Below, piece after piece: positions 16,970 through 24,748 of a DNA stretch of 37,650 nucleotides (positions are counted from its first letter, which is position 1; each line of letters starts with the position of its first letter). Both the position numbers and the translations under genes were made by a program. The stretch is from NCBI RefSeq assembly GCF_014644435.1, contig NZ_BMKR01000054.1, positions 1 to 37,650 on the forward strand, in the 5' to 3' direction. Below the pieces are notes generated by a model, which was not told the DNA's origin, did not search any database, and saw nothing but the letters and a program-made list of their open reading frames with translations. This stretch comes from Paenibacillus albidus. GTDB taxonomy: Bacteria; Bacillota; Bacilli; Paenibacillales; Paenibacillaceae.

Positions 16970-17711
16970 AAAAAGAGTCCAGGAAAGCCATATCCCTAAT
17001 ATCAGTGGAAGATTAAAAGAAGGAAGGAATATGATAGCCTGGACGCCTCCTCTCGTGATAGGAATACTTCAGGAGAGCTGCGACCCTAATTCGCCAAATG
17101 AAGTAGAAGGAAGGATCGCAATAGCCTGAAGATCAAAGTTCAAAGTTCAAAATCCGTAACTCCGAACCTTTGATGCACCCATCATCCTATATTTCACGAT
17201 GTGCTAACAGGGTGAAAGTATTACGATTAGGCAACGATTGTCAGAAGTCTATTTTCCATAAAATTAACCCGGGCAGAACAAAATCACCCTGGCGGGTGAA
17301 TAACAACTCGCGGACACGATGAGGTTCCTTCACGATCTATCCGCGGCTGATGCGGACAGGAAATCCGTTAATAGGGAGGATTCGTCTATTCAGCAGGACA
17401 AACGGACAGAGATTCCGCTAATTGTCCCATCTCCTCTCATTCTAGGCACAAATGAACGATATAACGGATCCTGAGTCCGAATTCGCCAGGAAAGCATACT
17501 TTTTCGCAAAATAAGATCTTCTCTGTCCGCTTCACTCCGCGGATGGAGCCCAATCCTCCTGCACCGCTATATCATCTGAAGCTTCCAAGATATCCACATT
17601 TTTGAGCATTGCATCATTTCCTAAATGATAAAGAAGGCCGTCGAGATTTTCTCAACAGCCTAAGACCGTTATAGATGCAATTCTGCTATATCCTATGAAA
17701 TAAGCGTAGCC
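16970..17711. other. 742-base intergenic region without a gene
   Basis: No supported coding frame. It holds an imperfect direct repeat (GAAGGAAGGAATATGATAGCCT near 17019-17040 and GAAGGAAGGATCGCAATAGCCT at 17106-17127), a tract with repeated words such as CGGACAG, AATCCGTTAAT, TTCCGCTAATT and CGGATCCTGAGTCCG (17335-17490), and the terminator of the sugar operon at its right end. The tract may be a degenerate intergenic repeat like that at the left edge of the window. Confidence 0.5.
17635..17661 (-). terminator. Terminator of the sugar operon
   Basis: On the minus strand AGGCTGTTGAGA and TCTCGACGGCCT pair (two G-U pairs) around a short loop, followed by TTCTTTATC. It follows the last isomerase gene by about 50 bases. 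Confidence 0.72.
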
Positions 17712-18605
17712 CTAGGCCCGGAACCCCTTCAAAAAATCTACAGCCAGGCGGATGTCGGCCTCCGGATTGCTGCCGACCTCGCGCTCAATCGTCAGATACC
17801 CCTTGTAGCCGATGTCGTTCAGCGCTTGCAGGTAAGCGTTCCAGTCGACGCTGCCCGCTCCCAGCGGCACCTCGCGGAACGCTGAACCGCTCTCTGCCAT
17901 CTCCGCGATCTTCTCATGGTCCAGCGCCGGCGCTTCATAACCATATTCGCCGTATACATCGCGCGGATCAATATGGCCCAGTTTGACACCATCTTTGGCA
18001 TGGGTGTGTACAATATAATCTTTCAGCGTATGAACACCCTGCACGGGGTCATCTCCGGTCACCATGACCATATTGGCCGGGTCAAAATTGACCGATACCC
18101 CCTTAGCCCCCAATCCGTCCAGGAACGTTTTCAGACGTGTGGCCGTTTCCGGTCCGGTTTCAATTGCAAAATAAGCATTCATCTCATGAGCGTATCGGCT
18201 TAGCTCTTCGCAGGCAATGTGCATGGTCTCATAGATTGGACTGTCCTGGTTAGGGGGAACAATACCGATATGTGTGGTCACGATGTCCGTACCCAGTTCC
18301 TTGGCGAGCTCCATGATGCGCTTGGACTTGTCGATCTTGGCACGGTTCTGCGCCGGGTCCTGGAAGCCATGCCCACCCAGATCGCCGACCAAGGCGGAGA
18401 TTTCGAGCCCGAGCGAGGCGATGTAATCCTTCCATTCGCGCCGGGCCGTCTGAGACAGCTGGGCCGGATCGAATTCACCCTGTACCGCATAAATCTGTAC
18501 CCCATCGGCTCCTGCTTCCTTAGCCTTGCGCAATCCCTCTTTTACCCCAACCTGAAAGCTGTCTACGATGACACCGATTTTGTTAGTGATAACAGGTTTA
18601 ACCAT
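17712..18605 (-). CDS. Sugar phosphate isomerase/epimerase (TIM barrel) 1
   Basis: A 297-residue xylose-isomerase-like TIM barrel. The metal site typical of the family is visible as Glu149 (AIETGPE), Asp175 (VNFDPANM), His202 (HTHAKDG) and Glu274 (TIERE). The ATG at 18605 has GGGGGA 9 bases upstream; the frame remains open to 18749 but that would overlap the previous gene heavily. It is the last gene of an operon behind a second isomerase (25-base gap) and a Gfo/Idh/MocA dehydrogenase. Such sets act in inositol-, uronate- or keto-sugar catabolism; the exact sugar is unknown. Confidence 0.88.
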   Translation of the reverse strand: MVKPVITNKIGVIVDSFQVGVKEGLRKAKEAGADGVQIYAVQGEFDPAQLSQTARREWKDYIASLGLEISALVGDLGGHGFQDPAQNRAKIDKSKRIMELAKELGTDIVTTHIGIVPPNQDSPIYETMHIACEELSRYAHEMNAYFAIETGPETATRLKTFLDGLGAKGVSVNFDPANMVMVTGDDPVQGVHTLKDYIVHTHAKDGVKLGHIDPRDVYGEYGYEAPALDHEKIAEMAESGSAFREVPLGAGSVDWNAYLQALNDIGYKGYLTIEREVGSNPEADIRLAVDFLKGFRA

Positions 18606-18630
18606 GGCGATAATTCCCCCTTGAAGTTCA

Positions 18631-19488
18631 TTAAATTTCGTTCCACATCCGCTTGATATATTCCAGACCGAGTCTCGTCCCCTTGCGGCAATCCTCCATT
18701 CCCTCGAATTCGATGGAGATATAGCCGTCATAACCGCTTTCCTTAACAATTCTGATTATACGCGGCATATCGATGTCGCCCTGGCCCACAATGGCACCTC
18801 TCAGCCAGTTGCCGCCGGAGGATTGGAACCATCCTTCACCAGGATGACGCTCCTGCGGACGGATATAGAAATCTTTGAAATGAACCATGGAAGCGAGCTT
18901 CATGTTACTTGCCACAGCGGTAAGCGGATTCTCATCGGCGCATAGAAAATTGCCAACATCGAGCGTCGTGCGGAAATTGTCCCGGCCCACGGCGTGTACC
19001 AGCGCCTGGACACGGTCGCTGTGCTGGATGAAATAGCCGTGGTTCTCCACGCTGGTCGTAATGCCAAAAGCAGCTGCATAATCGGCAATCTCACGGCAAG
19101 CTTCGGCTAGCCGCGGCAATTCCTCCAAAAAATGGGCGATGGATAGATCGGACGCTGACGCCACATCATGCCGCATCCGCTGAATGCCCAGCGCCGCACA
19201 GACGTCGACTTCCCGTTTTACCCGCTCCACTTCCCGCTGCCGCTCCGCTGCTTCCAGCCCGGCAAAATTGGCTCCGATAGCATAATTGGACAATTCAAGG
19301 CCACGGGACGCCGCGGTCTGAAGAATCACATCGACCAGCTCCGGTTGCTCCACCAGATTGAAGCCCAGAGGCACAATCTCTGCATGCTCCGCCCCAAGGT
19401 CGGCGATGGTCTCAATCACTCCCGCAAGGGTCAGCTCTCCAGCTGAAAAAGCGGTGTGCAAGCTATAGGTGCTGATTCCCAGCTTCAT
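18631..19488 (-). CDS. Sugar phosphate isomerase/epimerase (TIM barrel) 2
   Basis: A 285-residue xylose-isomerase-like TIM barrel, starting MKLGISTYSLH. Likely metal ligands are the Glu in TSVENHGYF, the Asp in TTLDVGNFL, the His in VHFKDF and the Glu in ISIEFEG. It is similar in fold but not close in sequence to the following isomerase. Its start overlaps the stop of the upstream dehydrogenase gene by 4 bases, a sign of translational coupling. It probably interconverts the keto product or epimerises the substrate of the dehydrogenase. Confidence 0.9.
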   Translation of the reverse strand: MKLGISTYSLHTAFSAGELTLAGVIETIADLGAEHAEIVPLGFNLVEQPELVDVILQTAASRGLELSNYAIGANFAGLEAAERQREVERVKREVDVCAALGIQRMRHDVASASDLSIAHFLEELPRLAEACREIADYAAAFGITTSVENHGYFIQHSDRVQALVHAVGRDNFRTTLDVGNFLCADENPLTAVASNMKLASMVHFKDFYIRPQERHPGEGWFQSSGGNWLRGAIVGQGDIDMPRIIRIVKESGYDGYISIEFEGMEDCRKGTRLGLEYIKRMWNEI

Positions 19489-20537
19489 AATTTCACCTCT
19501 TCGCCTTTGGCTGCCGATTCATAGATCCCGCCGAGTATTTTCATAATCGCTACGCCATCCTGCACAGGGCTAATCGGCTCCGAGCCGGTGTGTATGCTGC
19601 TCGCAAAATGATTAATTTCATGCTGGAAGGCACTGTTGAAATCAAAGCCCTTATGATCGGTCTGAGGGTAGATATTAACGATCGTGTTTGACTGTTCACT
19701 GATGATGACTATCTCGGGATCAATCTCAAAGCCGCCTTTCTCACCGTACAGGCGCACCGAACGCTCGTCTTCTTTGGCATGCAGTGTAAAGCTGACATCG
19801 ACCATCAGCGAGGCTCCATTCTCAAATCGGATCAGGGCATTCGCCAGATCCTCCACCGTATTGAGCGCCGCATCGTAGTCGGCTGCTTTATAGAAAGAAA
19901 GATACTCCACATTGGCGCGGTTGCCGAGCTTCCGGTAGGTATTGGCGCTTACCGATACCGGCTTCGGGCGGCCCATTAAATACCAGCACAGATCAATCAC
20001 ATGAACGCCGATATCGATCAGCGGTCCGCCGCCGGAGCGTTCAATATCAGCAAACCAGCCGCCGGGATTGCCAAGCCGCCGGAGTGTCGTCGCCTTCGCA
20101 TAGTAGATCTCGCCGAATTCCCCTTTTTCGACCAAGGTATGAAGCAGTTGGGCATTGGCATCATAACGCCGCACAAAACCCACTTGCAGAATCTTGCCGC
20201 TCTTTTGAACGGCCTGCTCCACCTGAAGCGCTTCTTCAAACGTACGGCAGAGCGGCTTCTCCACAAGCACATGCTTGCCGGCTTCGAGCGCCGCGATACT
20301 GATCTCGGCATGGGAATTGTTCCATGTGCAAATGCTGACCGCATCCACACCGGAATCGGCCAGCAGTTCACGGTAATCCGTATACACCTTCTCGGCCCCA
20401 TACTCTGCAGCCGCAGCTCTCGCCCGCTCTTCGTTCAGGTCGCACACCGCATATACAGAGGTCTGCGGATTATTCCGGTAAGCATTCAAATGCAAGCCTG
20501 AGATGGAGCCCGTTCCAATTACACCAATTCTGATCAT
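19485..20537 (-). CDS. Gfo/Idh/MocA-family oxidoreductase
   Basis: A 350-residue NAD(P)-dependent sugar or inositol dehydrogenase. N-terminal Rossmann motif GVIGTGSISG (5-14), the EKP triplet (93-95, VEKPLC) and catalytic-region GGPLIDIGVHVIDL (Asp175, His179) are present. I chose the ATG at 20537, which is 9 bases from AGAGG, over the ATG at 20543, which is too close. It is the first gene of the operon with two TIM-barrel isomerases and is divergent from a cupin-AraC regulator, which likely induces it with the sugar as effector. Confidence 0.9.
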   Translation of the reverse strand: MIRIGVIGTGSISGLHLNAYRNNPQTSVYAVCDLNEERARAAAAEYGAEKVYTDYRELLADSGVDAVSICTWNNSHAEISIAALEAGKHVLVEKPLCRTFEEALQVEQAVQKSGKILQVGFVRRYDANAQLLHTLVEKGEFGEIYYAKATTLRRLGNPGGWFADIERSGGGPLIDIGVHVIDLCWYLMGRPKPVSVSANTYRKLGNRANVEYLSFYKAADYDAALNTVEDLANALIRFENGASLMVDVSFTLHAKEDERSVRLYGEKGGFEIDPEIVIISEQSNTIVNIYPQTDHKGFDFNSAFQHEINHFASSIHTGSEPISPVQDGVAIMKILGGIYESAAKGEEVKL

Positions 20538-20666
20538 ATCCATCTACCTCTCTCTTTTATTATGCAGGGGTTCTGATTCGTATTATAATGATTTCAATCC
20601 TGAACACCATGCAGAGCCTTGCGGTCTTATTTGTATAATTGTGCGGTAGGAGGTGAAGTCCACCAA

Positions 20667-21536
20667 ATGTTGGACTATGATAAACAACTGCAGGAGCCTA
20701 TGGATATGCCGGACCCCGAGTTTCCGATTAAAGTACATACCCAGCGCTTCAGCCGGGCGGGGGTTGTGCTGTTCCCCCATCATTGGCATGAGCATCTGGA
20801 ATTTATATTTATTGAACGCGGTGAGGCCGTATTTGAGTGTGGGCGGACACCGATCACCGTCCGGGCCGGTGACTTAATTGCCGTGAACAGCAACGAGCTG
20901 CATTACGGCGTAAGTGCTTCGTCCGATTTGCTGTATTATGCGATTATCACAGATACGTCGCTGCTCCACAGCGCCGTAAGCGACGCAGCCGAGACCAAAT
21001 TTATTGCACCGATCCAGCAGAACCAGCTGCTGCTCCGCAACCATATCCGCGGGGATCAGCACATCACAAACTGTGTGCTGACGATTATCCGCGAACTGGA
21101 ACGCCGTGAATTTGGCTATGAGCTGGCAGTCAAGTCCGAGCTATACCGCCTGCTCACGCTGCTGCTGCGCAGACATATCGTCACCGTACTCTCACAAGCG
21201 GAGCAAGCCAGGCGTATTCAGACTGTTGAGCGCTTCGCGCCTGTACTGCGCCATATTGACACCCATTACCAGGAGCCCCTCTTTGTAGACGATCTTGCCG
21301 CGTTGACCGGGTTAAGCCGCTTCCATTTCAGCCGCCTCTTCAAGGAGCTGACCGGACATACGGTCTCGGAATACGTCAACGCCGTCCGGCTGGACCGGGC
21401 AGATTACATGCTGCGCCATACACAGCTTACCGTTTCCGAAATCGCCGCCGCTACCGGCTTCAACGATATCTACTATTTCAGCCGGACCTTCAAAAAGCAC
21501 AAGCAAAGAACCCCCACCAGCGTTAGGGGGTTCTGA
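20667..21536 (+). CDS. AraC-family regulator with cupin sensor
   Basis: About 290 residues. The N-terminal cupin has the HHWHEHLEFIFIERG signature and RAGDLIAVNSNELH; the C-terminal half has two helix-turn-helix units (VDDLAALTGLSRFHFSRLF and VSEIAAATGFNDIYYFSRTF). The start is somewhat uncertain: AGGAGGTGA at 20648-20656 is best paired with the ATG at 20667, though the spacing is long; the upstream frame reaches 20619. It is divergent from the dehydrogenase-isomerase operon and is its probable activator. A hairpin in its last codons serves the convergent kinase gene. Confidence 0.88.
   Translation: MLDYDKQLQEPMDMPDPEFPIKVHTQRFSRAGVVLFPHHWHEHLEFIFIERGEAVFECGRTPITVRAGDLIAVNSNELHYGVSASSDLLYYAIITDTSLLHSAVSDAAETKFIAPIQQNQLLLRNHIRGDQHITNCVLTIIRELERREFGYELAVKSELYRLLTLLLRRHIVTVLSQAEQARRIQTVERFAPVLRHIDTHYQEPLFVDDLAALTGLSRFHFSRLFKELTGHTVSEYVNAVRLDRADYMLRHTQLTVSEIAAATGFNDIYYFSRTFKKHKQRTPTSVRGF
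21508..21533 (-). terminator. Hairpin inside the end of araC, likely kinase terminator
   Basis: GAACCCCC (21508-21515) and GGGGGTTC (21526-21533) form a perfect 8-bp stem in the last codons of the AraC gene. On the minus strand it is followed by TTTGCTTGT. The stop codons of the two convergent genes are separated by one base, so a terminator can only sit within coding sequence. Confidence 0.55.
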
Positions 21537-21537
21537 A

Positions 21538-22779
21538 CTAACTGGCAGGAATGGTGATCGTGAACGTGGTGCCTTTGCCTTTTTCGCTCTCGACCTCAAT
21601 CACGCCTTTAACCTTATTGACAGTGCTGTAGACCATGAGCATCCCCAGACCGGTGCCTTCCTCCTTGGTGGAGTAGTAAGGCTTGCCCAGGCGGGAGATT
21701 TCCTCCTTGGTCATGCCTATTCCGGTATCTCCGATCCTGATGATAATATTCTGCTTTCGTTCGGATATCGTTATAGACAAGGTACCGCCGCCCTTTTCCT
21801 TCATTGCTTCAATCCCGTTTTTGTACAGATTAATGAAGCACTGCTGGATTTGGTTCTTGTCATAATTTTTGTTCAGTGTATTGTTGAAGCTGTACTCGAC
21901 CTCCACCTTATGAATGATGGCATAGGGCGTGATGATATCTTTGGTATACTCTGCTTCCGCTTGCAGGTTGGCATACACCATATTTTCGGATTGCGGTTTC
22001 GCCAGGGAGAGATAGTCGGTGACGATTTTCTCCGCACGGTTCAGCTCCAGCAAGGATAAATCCACATACCCTTTTTCCTGCGGCGTAATCGTGGTTGATT
22101 TCGACAACAGCTGCAAAAAACCGCTGGTCACCGTGAGCGGATTTCTAATCTCGTGCGACACACTGGCCGCCAGCTCGCTGACGACATTCAAACGTTCCGA
22201 TTGCAGAATCCGTTCACGATTCTTGATATTGGCAATGATCTGCTCCGTCAGAATCATCAGGATACACATGAATCCGACATGAGTAATCATGGCAACTAAG
22301 GTGAGATTCCAGAATTGTCCTTCCAGCTTGCCCATAATCAACGCCAGAATGATCAGATAGCAGCCCATAGTAAGACCGGAAATTACGCTCGCCCAGATAA
22401 TCCGGCGTTTGGGAGCCAGCTTGATGAAGCGTTTGCTTAAGAGGGGGACCAGCACAAATACAACGGTTGAAAAAAGGAAAGATTGGGTCATTCCTTCTCC
22501 CCCAACGTAGAAGCGGTAAATATTTAGAATTACGTATAAAGGAAAAACATTCCTGTATCCTCCAAAAAGAGCTACTATAATAAAAGGAACATATCTGAGA
22601 TCAAAAATAAATCCCATTTCCAGCTGAATCGGCTTGGCAATGCACAGGCTCATCGTGATTGCCGACATGAAGACAAGAACTTTACCATTGTACGGGTTGG
22701 TTTTATTTTCAAAAAAGATCACTACAGTTAAGACCGGAAATAGTAAAAACAAGAAATTCAACAGTAAAATTTCGAACAA
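21538..22779 (-). CDS. Membrane sensor histidine kinase (KinB/LytS-type)
   Basis: A 413-residue kinase. Residues 1-175 contain five to six membrane segments of the 5TM-LYT type (MGFIFDLRYVPFIIVALFGG is characteristic). The kinase core follows: H-box SVSHEIRNPLTV with His209, N-box INLYKNGIEAM, G1 box IGDTGIGM and G2 box GTGLGM. This architecture matches KinB-like sporulation kinases that feed the Spo0 phosphorelay; no partner response regulator lies next to it. The start is TTG at 22779, behind AAAGGAAG. It is convergent with the AraC gene by a single base. Confidence 0.88.
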   Translation of the reverse strand: MFEILLLNFLFLLFPVLTVVIFFENKTNPYNGKVLVFMSAITMSLCIAKPIQLEMGFIFDLRYVPFIIVALFGGYRNVFPLYVILNIYRFYVGGEGMTQSFLFSTVVFVLVPLLSKRFIKLAPKRRIIWASVISGLTMGCYLIILALIMGKLEGQFWNLTLVAMITHVGFMCILMILTEQIIANIKNRERILQSERLNVVSELAASVSHEIRNPLTVTSGFLQLLSKSTTITPQEKGYVDLSLLELNRAEKIVTDYLSLAKPQSENMVYANLQAEAEYTKDIITPYAIIHKVEVEYSFNNTLNKNYDKNQIQQCFINLYKNGIEAMKEKGGGTLSITISERKQNIIIRIGDTGIGMTKEEISRLGKPYYSTKEEGTGLGMLMVYSTVNKVKGVIEVESEKGKGTTFTITIPAS

Positions 22780-22909
22780 AGGATAACTTCCTTTCGGCCT
22801 TGTAACTAAAAAGGATCTATTCTAAATATTATAAGTAAATATTCCCTTATTGACTACAGATATCCTCACCTTTTTAAAAACGCATGTTCCGGGCTTTCAG
22901 GTCATTCCA

Positions 22910-22938
22910 TTGACAAAATCGCTGGATTTAGGTATGTT
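22910..22938 (+). promoter_or_regulatory. Promoter of the DUF1304 gene
   Basis: TTGACA (22910-22915), 17-base spacer, TATGTT (22933-22938). An AT-rich stretch of about 15-base period (GAAATTTAG / AAAATTTAA) separates it from the start codon. Confidence 0.55.
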
Positions 22939-22995
22939 TAGCTTTGTGAAATTTAGTTTTGCAAAATTTAATTTGATGAAAAAGGAGGACTTTCT

Positions 22996-23364
22996 ATGAT
23001 GATTGTAAGTATGATTCTTGTAGCACTCGTTGCCATTGAGCATGTGTATATTTTGATTTTGGAAATGTTTATGTGGACCGGTCCAAGAGCACAGAAGGCG
23101 TTTGGGACCAGCCGGCAATTTGCGCAGGATACGAAATCGCTCGCTGCCAACCAAGGGTTATATAATGGCTTTCTGGCCGCCGGTTTATTCTGGGGCTTGT
23201 TCCATCCGAACAACGCGTTTGGCTATCAGCTTCAGTTGTTTTTTCTAATCTGTGTCGGTGTTGCAGCGGTCTATGGCAGTATCACTGCCAAGAAATCGAT
23301 TTTATTCGTCCAGGGCTTTCCGGCATTTGCGGCTATTCTGGCCCTTGTACTGGCGAATCTCTAA
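22996..23364 (+). CDS. DUF1304 small membrane protein
   Basis: A 122-residue protein with four hydrophobic segments and the DUF1304 pattern: EHVYILILEMFMWTGPRAQKAFG, NQGLYNGFLAAGL and 'VYGSITAKK'. Function of the family is unknown. AAAGGAGG sits about 9 bases before the ATG. It is a single gene with its own promoter, between the kinase and the GT8 gene. Confidence 0.9.
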   Translation: MMIVSMILVALVAIEHVYILILEMFMWTGPRAQKAFGTSRQFAQDTKSLAANQGLYNGFLAAGLFWGLFHPNNAFGYQLQLFFLICVGVAAVYGSITAKKSILFVQGFPAFAAILALVLANL

Positions 23365-23400
23365 ATAAAAGAAACCACTCCCTGAACAGGAAGTGATTTC
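23365..23400 (-). terminator. Terminator of the GT8 gene
   Basis: On the minus strand GAAATCACTTCCTG and AGGGAGTGGTTTC pair throughout if G-U pairs are allowed, followed by TTTTATTT. It also lies just behind the convergent DUF1304 gene. Confidence 0.75.
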
Positions 23401-23426
23401 ATTTGCGGTAATTTTCTGCTGTACCC

Positions 23427-24629
23427 TTATGAGGTACGCTTTAACTTACCTCTTCTACCCAGTGATCTTCTCTTTTTTCTGAGCCGGCGCAGCTTCACCC
23501 TTATCGATTTCAGAGCTTGTTTCCTCTTTACATATTGACGTCTGATCCGCTTTAGCCGCTTTGAAGAACGATACTTGGCTCGGAGTATTCTTTTCTTTCT
23601 CAGTCTTAATCTTAGCCGCAGCCGCAGCCGTCTGCGCAGCCGTAACGGTCTGCGGCGTTTCCGTCTGTGCGGCTTCTGGGAATGGTGCTCCGGGGCCGGA
23701 GTTGCCACTTCAAGGGCCGGAGCTGCCATTTCAGAGGCCGGAGCTGCTACTTCAGGGGCCGGAGCTGTCGGCCCAGGCAGCATAGCCGGATGCTGTTCCT
23801 GCTGCGGGACGTTGGCCTGCCCCGGCTCAGAGAACGAAACCGGTCCTGCTGTAAATTCTCCAGCCCATGGGGTCATGGCCAGAAATTTAGAGTATAGCGG
23901 GGCTGCGGGTGAATCAGCATGCCACCATTTATTGTCTCCCGCGAAGTGAATGATTTTATTCTCCACATCCAGCTCTGATTGGGCGAATGTATTGAACCGG
24001 AGATCGAGTTGCAAATAGTTTGAGCTATACACGGCATTCAGAACATCCTGGTCAGGCATGGTCATCATGGGATGGGCGCGCAAGAACTGGAGCATCTCTT
24101 CATACCAGGTCTGTTTATTGCGGATATTATTCAGTTGAAACACAATTACCCCTGAGTTAAAATACAGCTCCGCACTAAGACCAAGTGAAGTGAAATATTC
24201 CGCCAAGTTCTGTCCCTGATCCAGCACTGCGCCCAAATAACGTTCGCCCAGATCAATGCTCCACAGCTCGTTAATATCCATATTGACCAGAATGTCGCAA
24301 TCCAAATAAATAACCCTGTCTGCCTCAATAAACAGTGGAAGCAGCAAACGGTACATACTGGCCATTGTCCAAAAGTCGATTTTATGCACGCCGGCTGCAA
24401 CTTCTCGCAAATCCTCAGGAACGGTAACATGATAATAAAAGATGTTGTGACGAAATGATTCCACCAGTTGTCTAAGCTTCTCCTTATTGTCTTCACTTAA
24501 AGAATCATCATGCACAATGTGCACATTGATCATTTGCTGGGTATTGGAAAAGATCGATGCAAGGACAACACCCGCATGCTCCGTATAGCTCCCGTCTGTA
24601 TCATTGATCGTCAGAACCAATTCAATCAT
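23427..24629 (-). CDS. GT8 glycosyltransferase with polycationic tail
   Basis: A 400-residue two-part protein. Residues 1-250 are a family 8 (LgtC/glycogenin-like) retaining glycosyltransferase: DxD as Asp110-Cys-Asp112 (YLDCDILV), YFNSGVIVF, and HFAGDNKWW near 228, the UDP-phosphate-binding motif. A Pro/Ala linker follows (about 262-316) with heptads encoded by 21-base repeats, then 82 residues (319-400) containing 46 Arg/Lys and no acidic residue, including alternating Leu-Arg. Normal GT8 proteins end near residue 270-330. The ATG at 24629 is preferred over a TTG at 24635 by spacing from AGGTGA. The tail may bind nucleic acid, anionic wall polymer or spore coat. A nucleotidyltransferase lies just upstream. 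Confidence 0.85.
   Translation of the reverse strand: MIELVLTINDTDGSYTEHAGVVLASIFSNTQQMINVHIVHDDSLSEDNKEKLRQLVESFRHNIFYYHVTVPEDLREVAAGVHKIDFWTMASMYRLLLPLFIEADRVIYLDCDILVNMDINELWSIDLGERYLGAVLDQGQNLAEYFTSLGLSAELYFNSGVIVFQLNNIRNKQTWYEEMLQFLRAHPMMTMPDQDVLNAVYSSNYLQLDLRFNTFAQSELDVENKIIHFAGDNKWWHADSPAAPLYSKFLAMTPWAGEFTAGPVSFSEPGQANVPQQEQHPAMLPGPTAPAPEVAAPASEMAAPALEVATPAPEHHSQKPHRRKRRRPLRLRRRLRLRLRLRLRKKRILRAKYRSSKRLKRIRRQYVKRKQALKSIRVKLRRLRKKRRSLGRRGKLKRTS
23694..23771. repeat. 21-base tandem repeat in the GT8 linker
   Basis: Units beginning GGCCGGAG start at 23694, 23715, 23736 and 23757, with a few substitutions. They encode a heptad of the form APAxEVA in the Pro/Ala linker. Confidence 0.8.
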
Positions 24630-24748
24630 TTTCAAGGATCACCTACCCTTAAAAGTATTTTTGCACAGTCGCCTGATGCATTAGTCTACTTAAGTGTATG
24701 TGTCTACCCTGGTGGATGGATTGGACTCTTCCCCAGTACGGACGGGAT

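Noticed and set aside
20634..20639. TATAAT before the cupin-AraC gene
   Set aside because: No matching -35 and it lies too close to the ribosome binding site to leave a leader.
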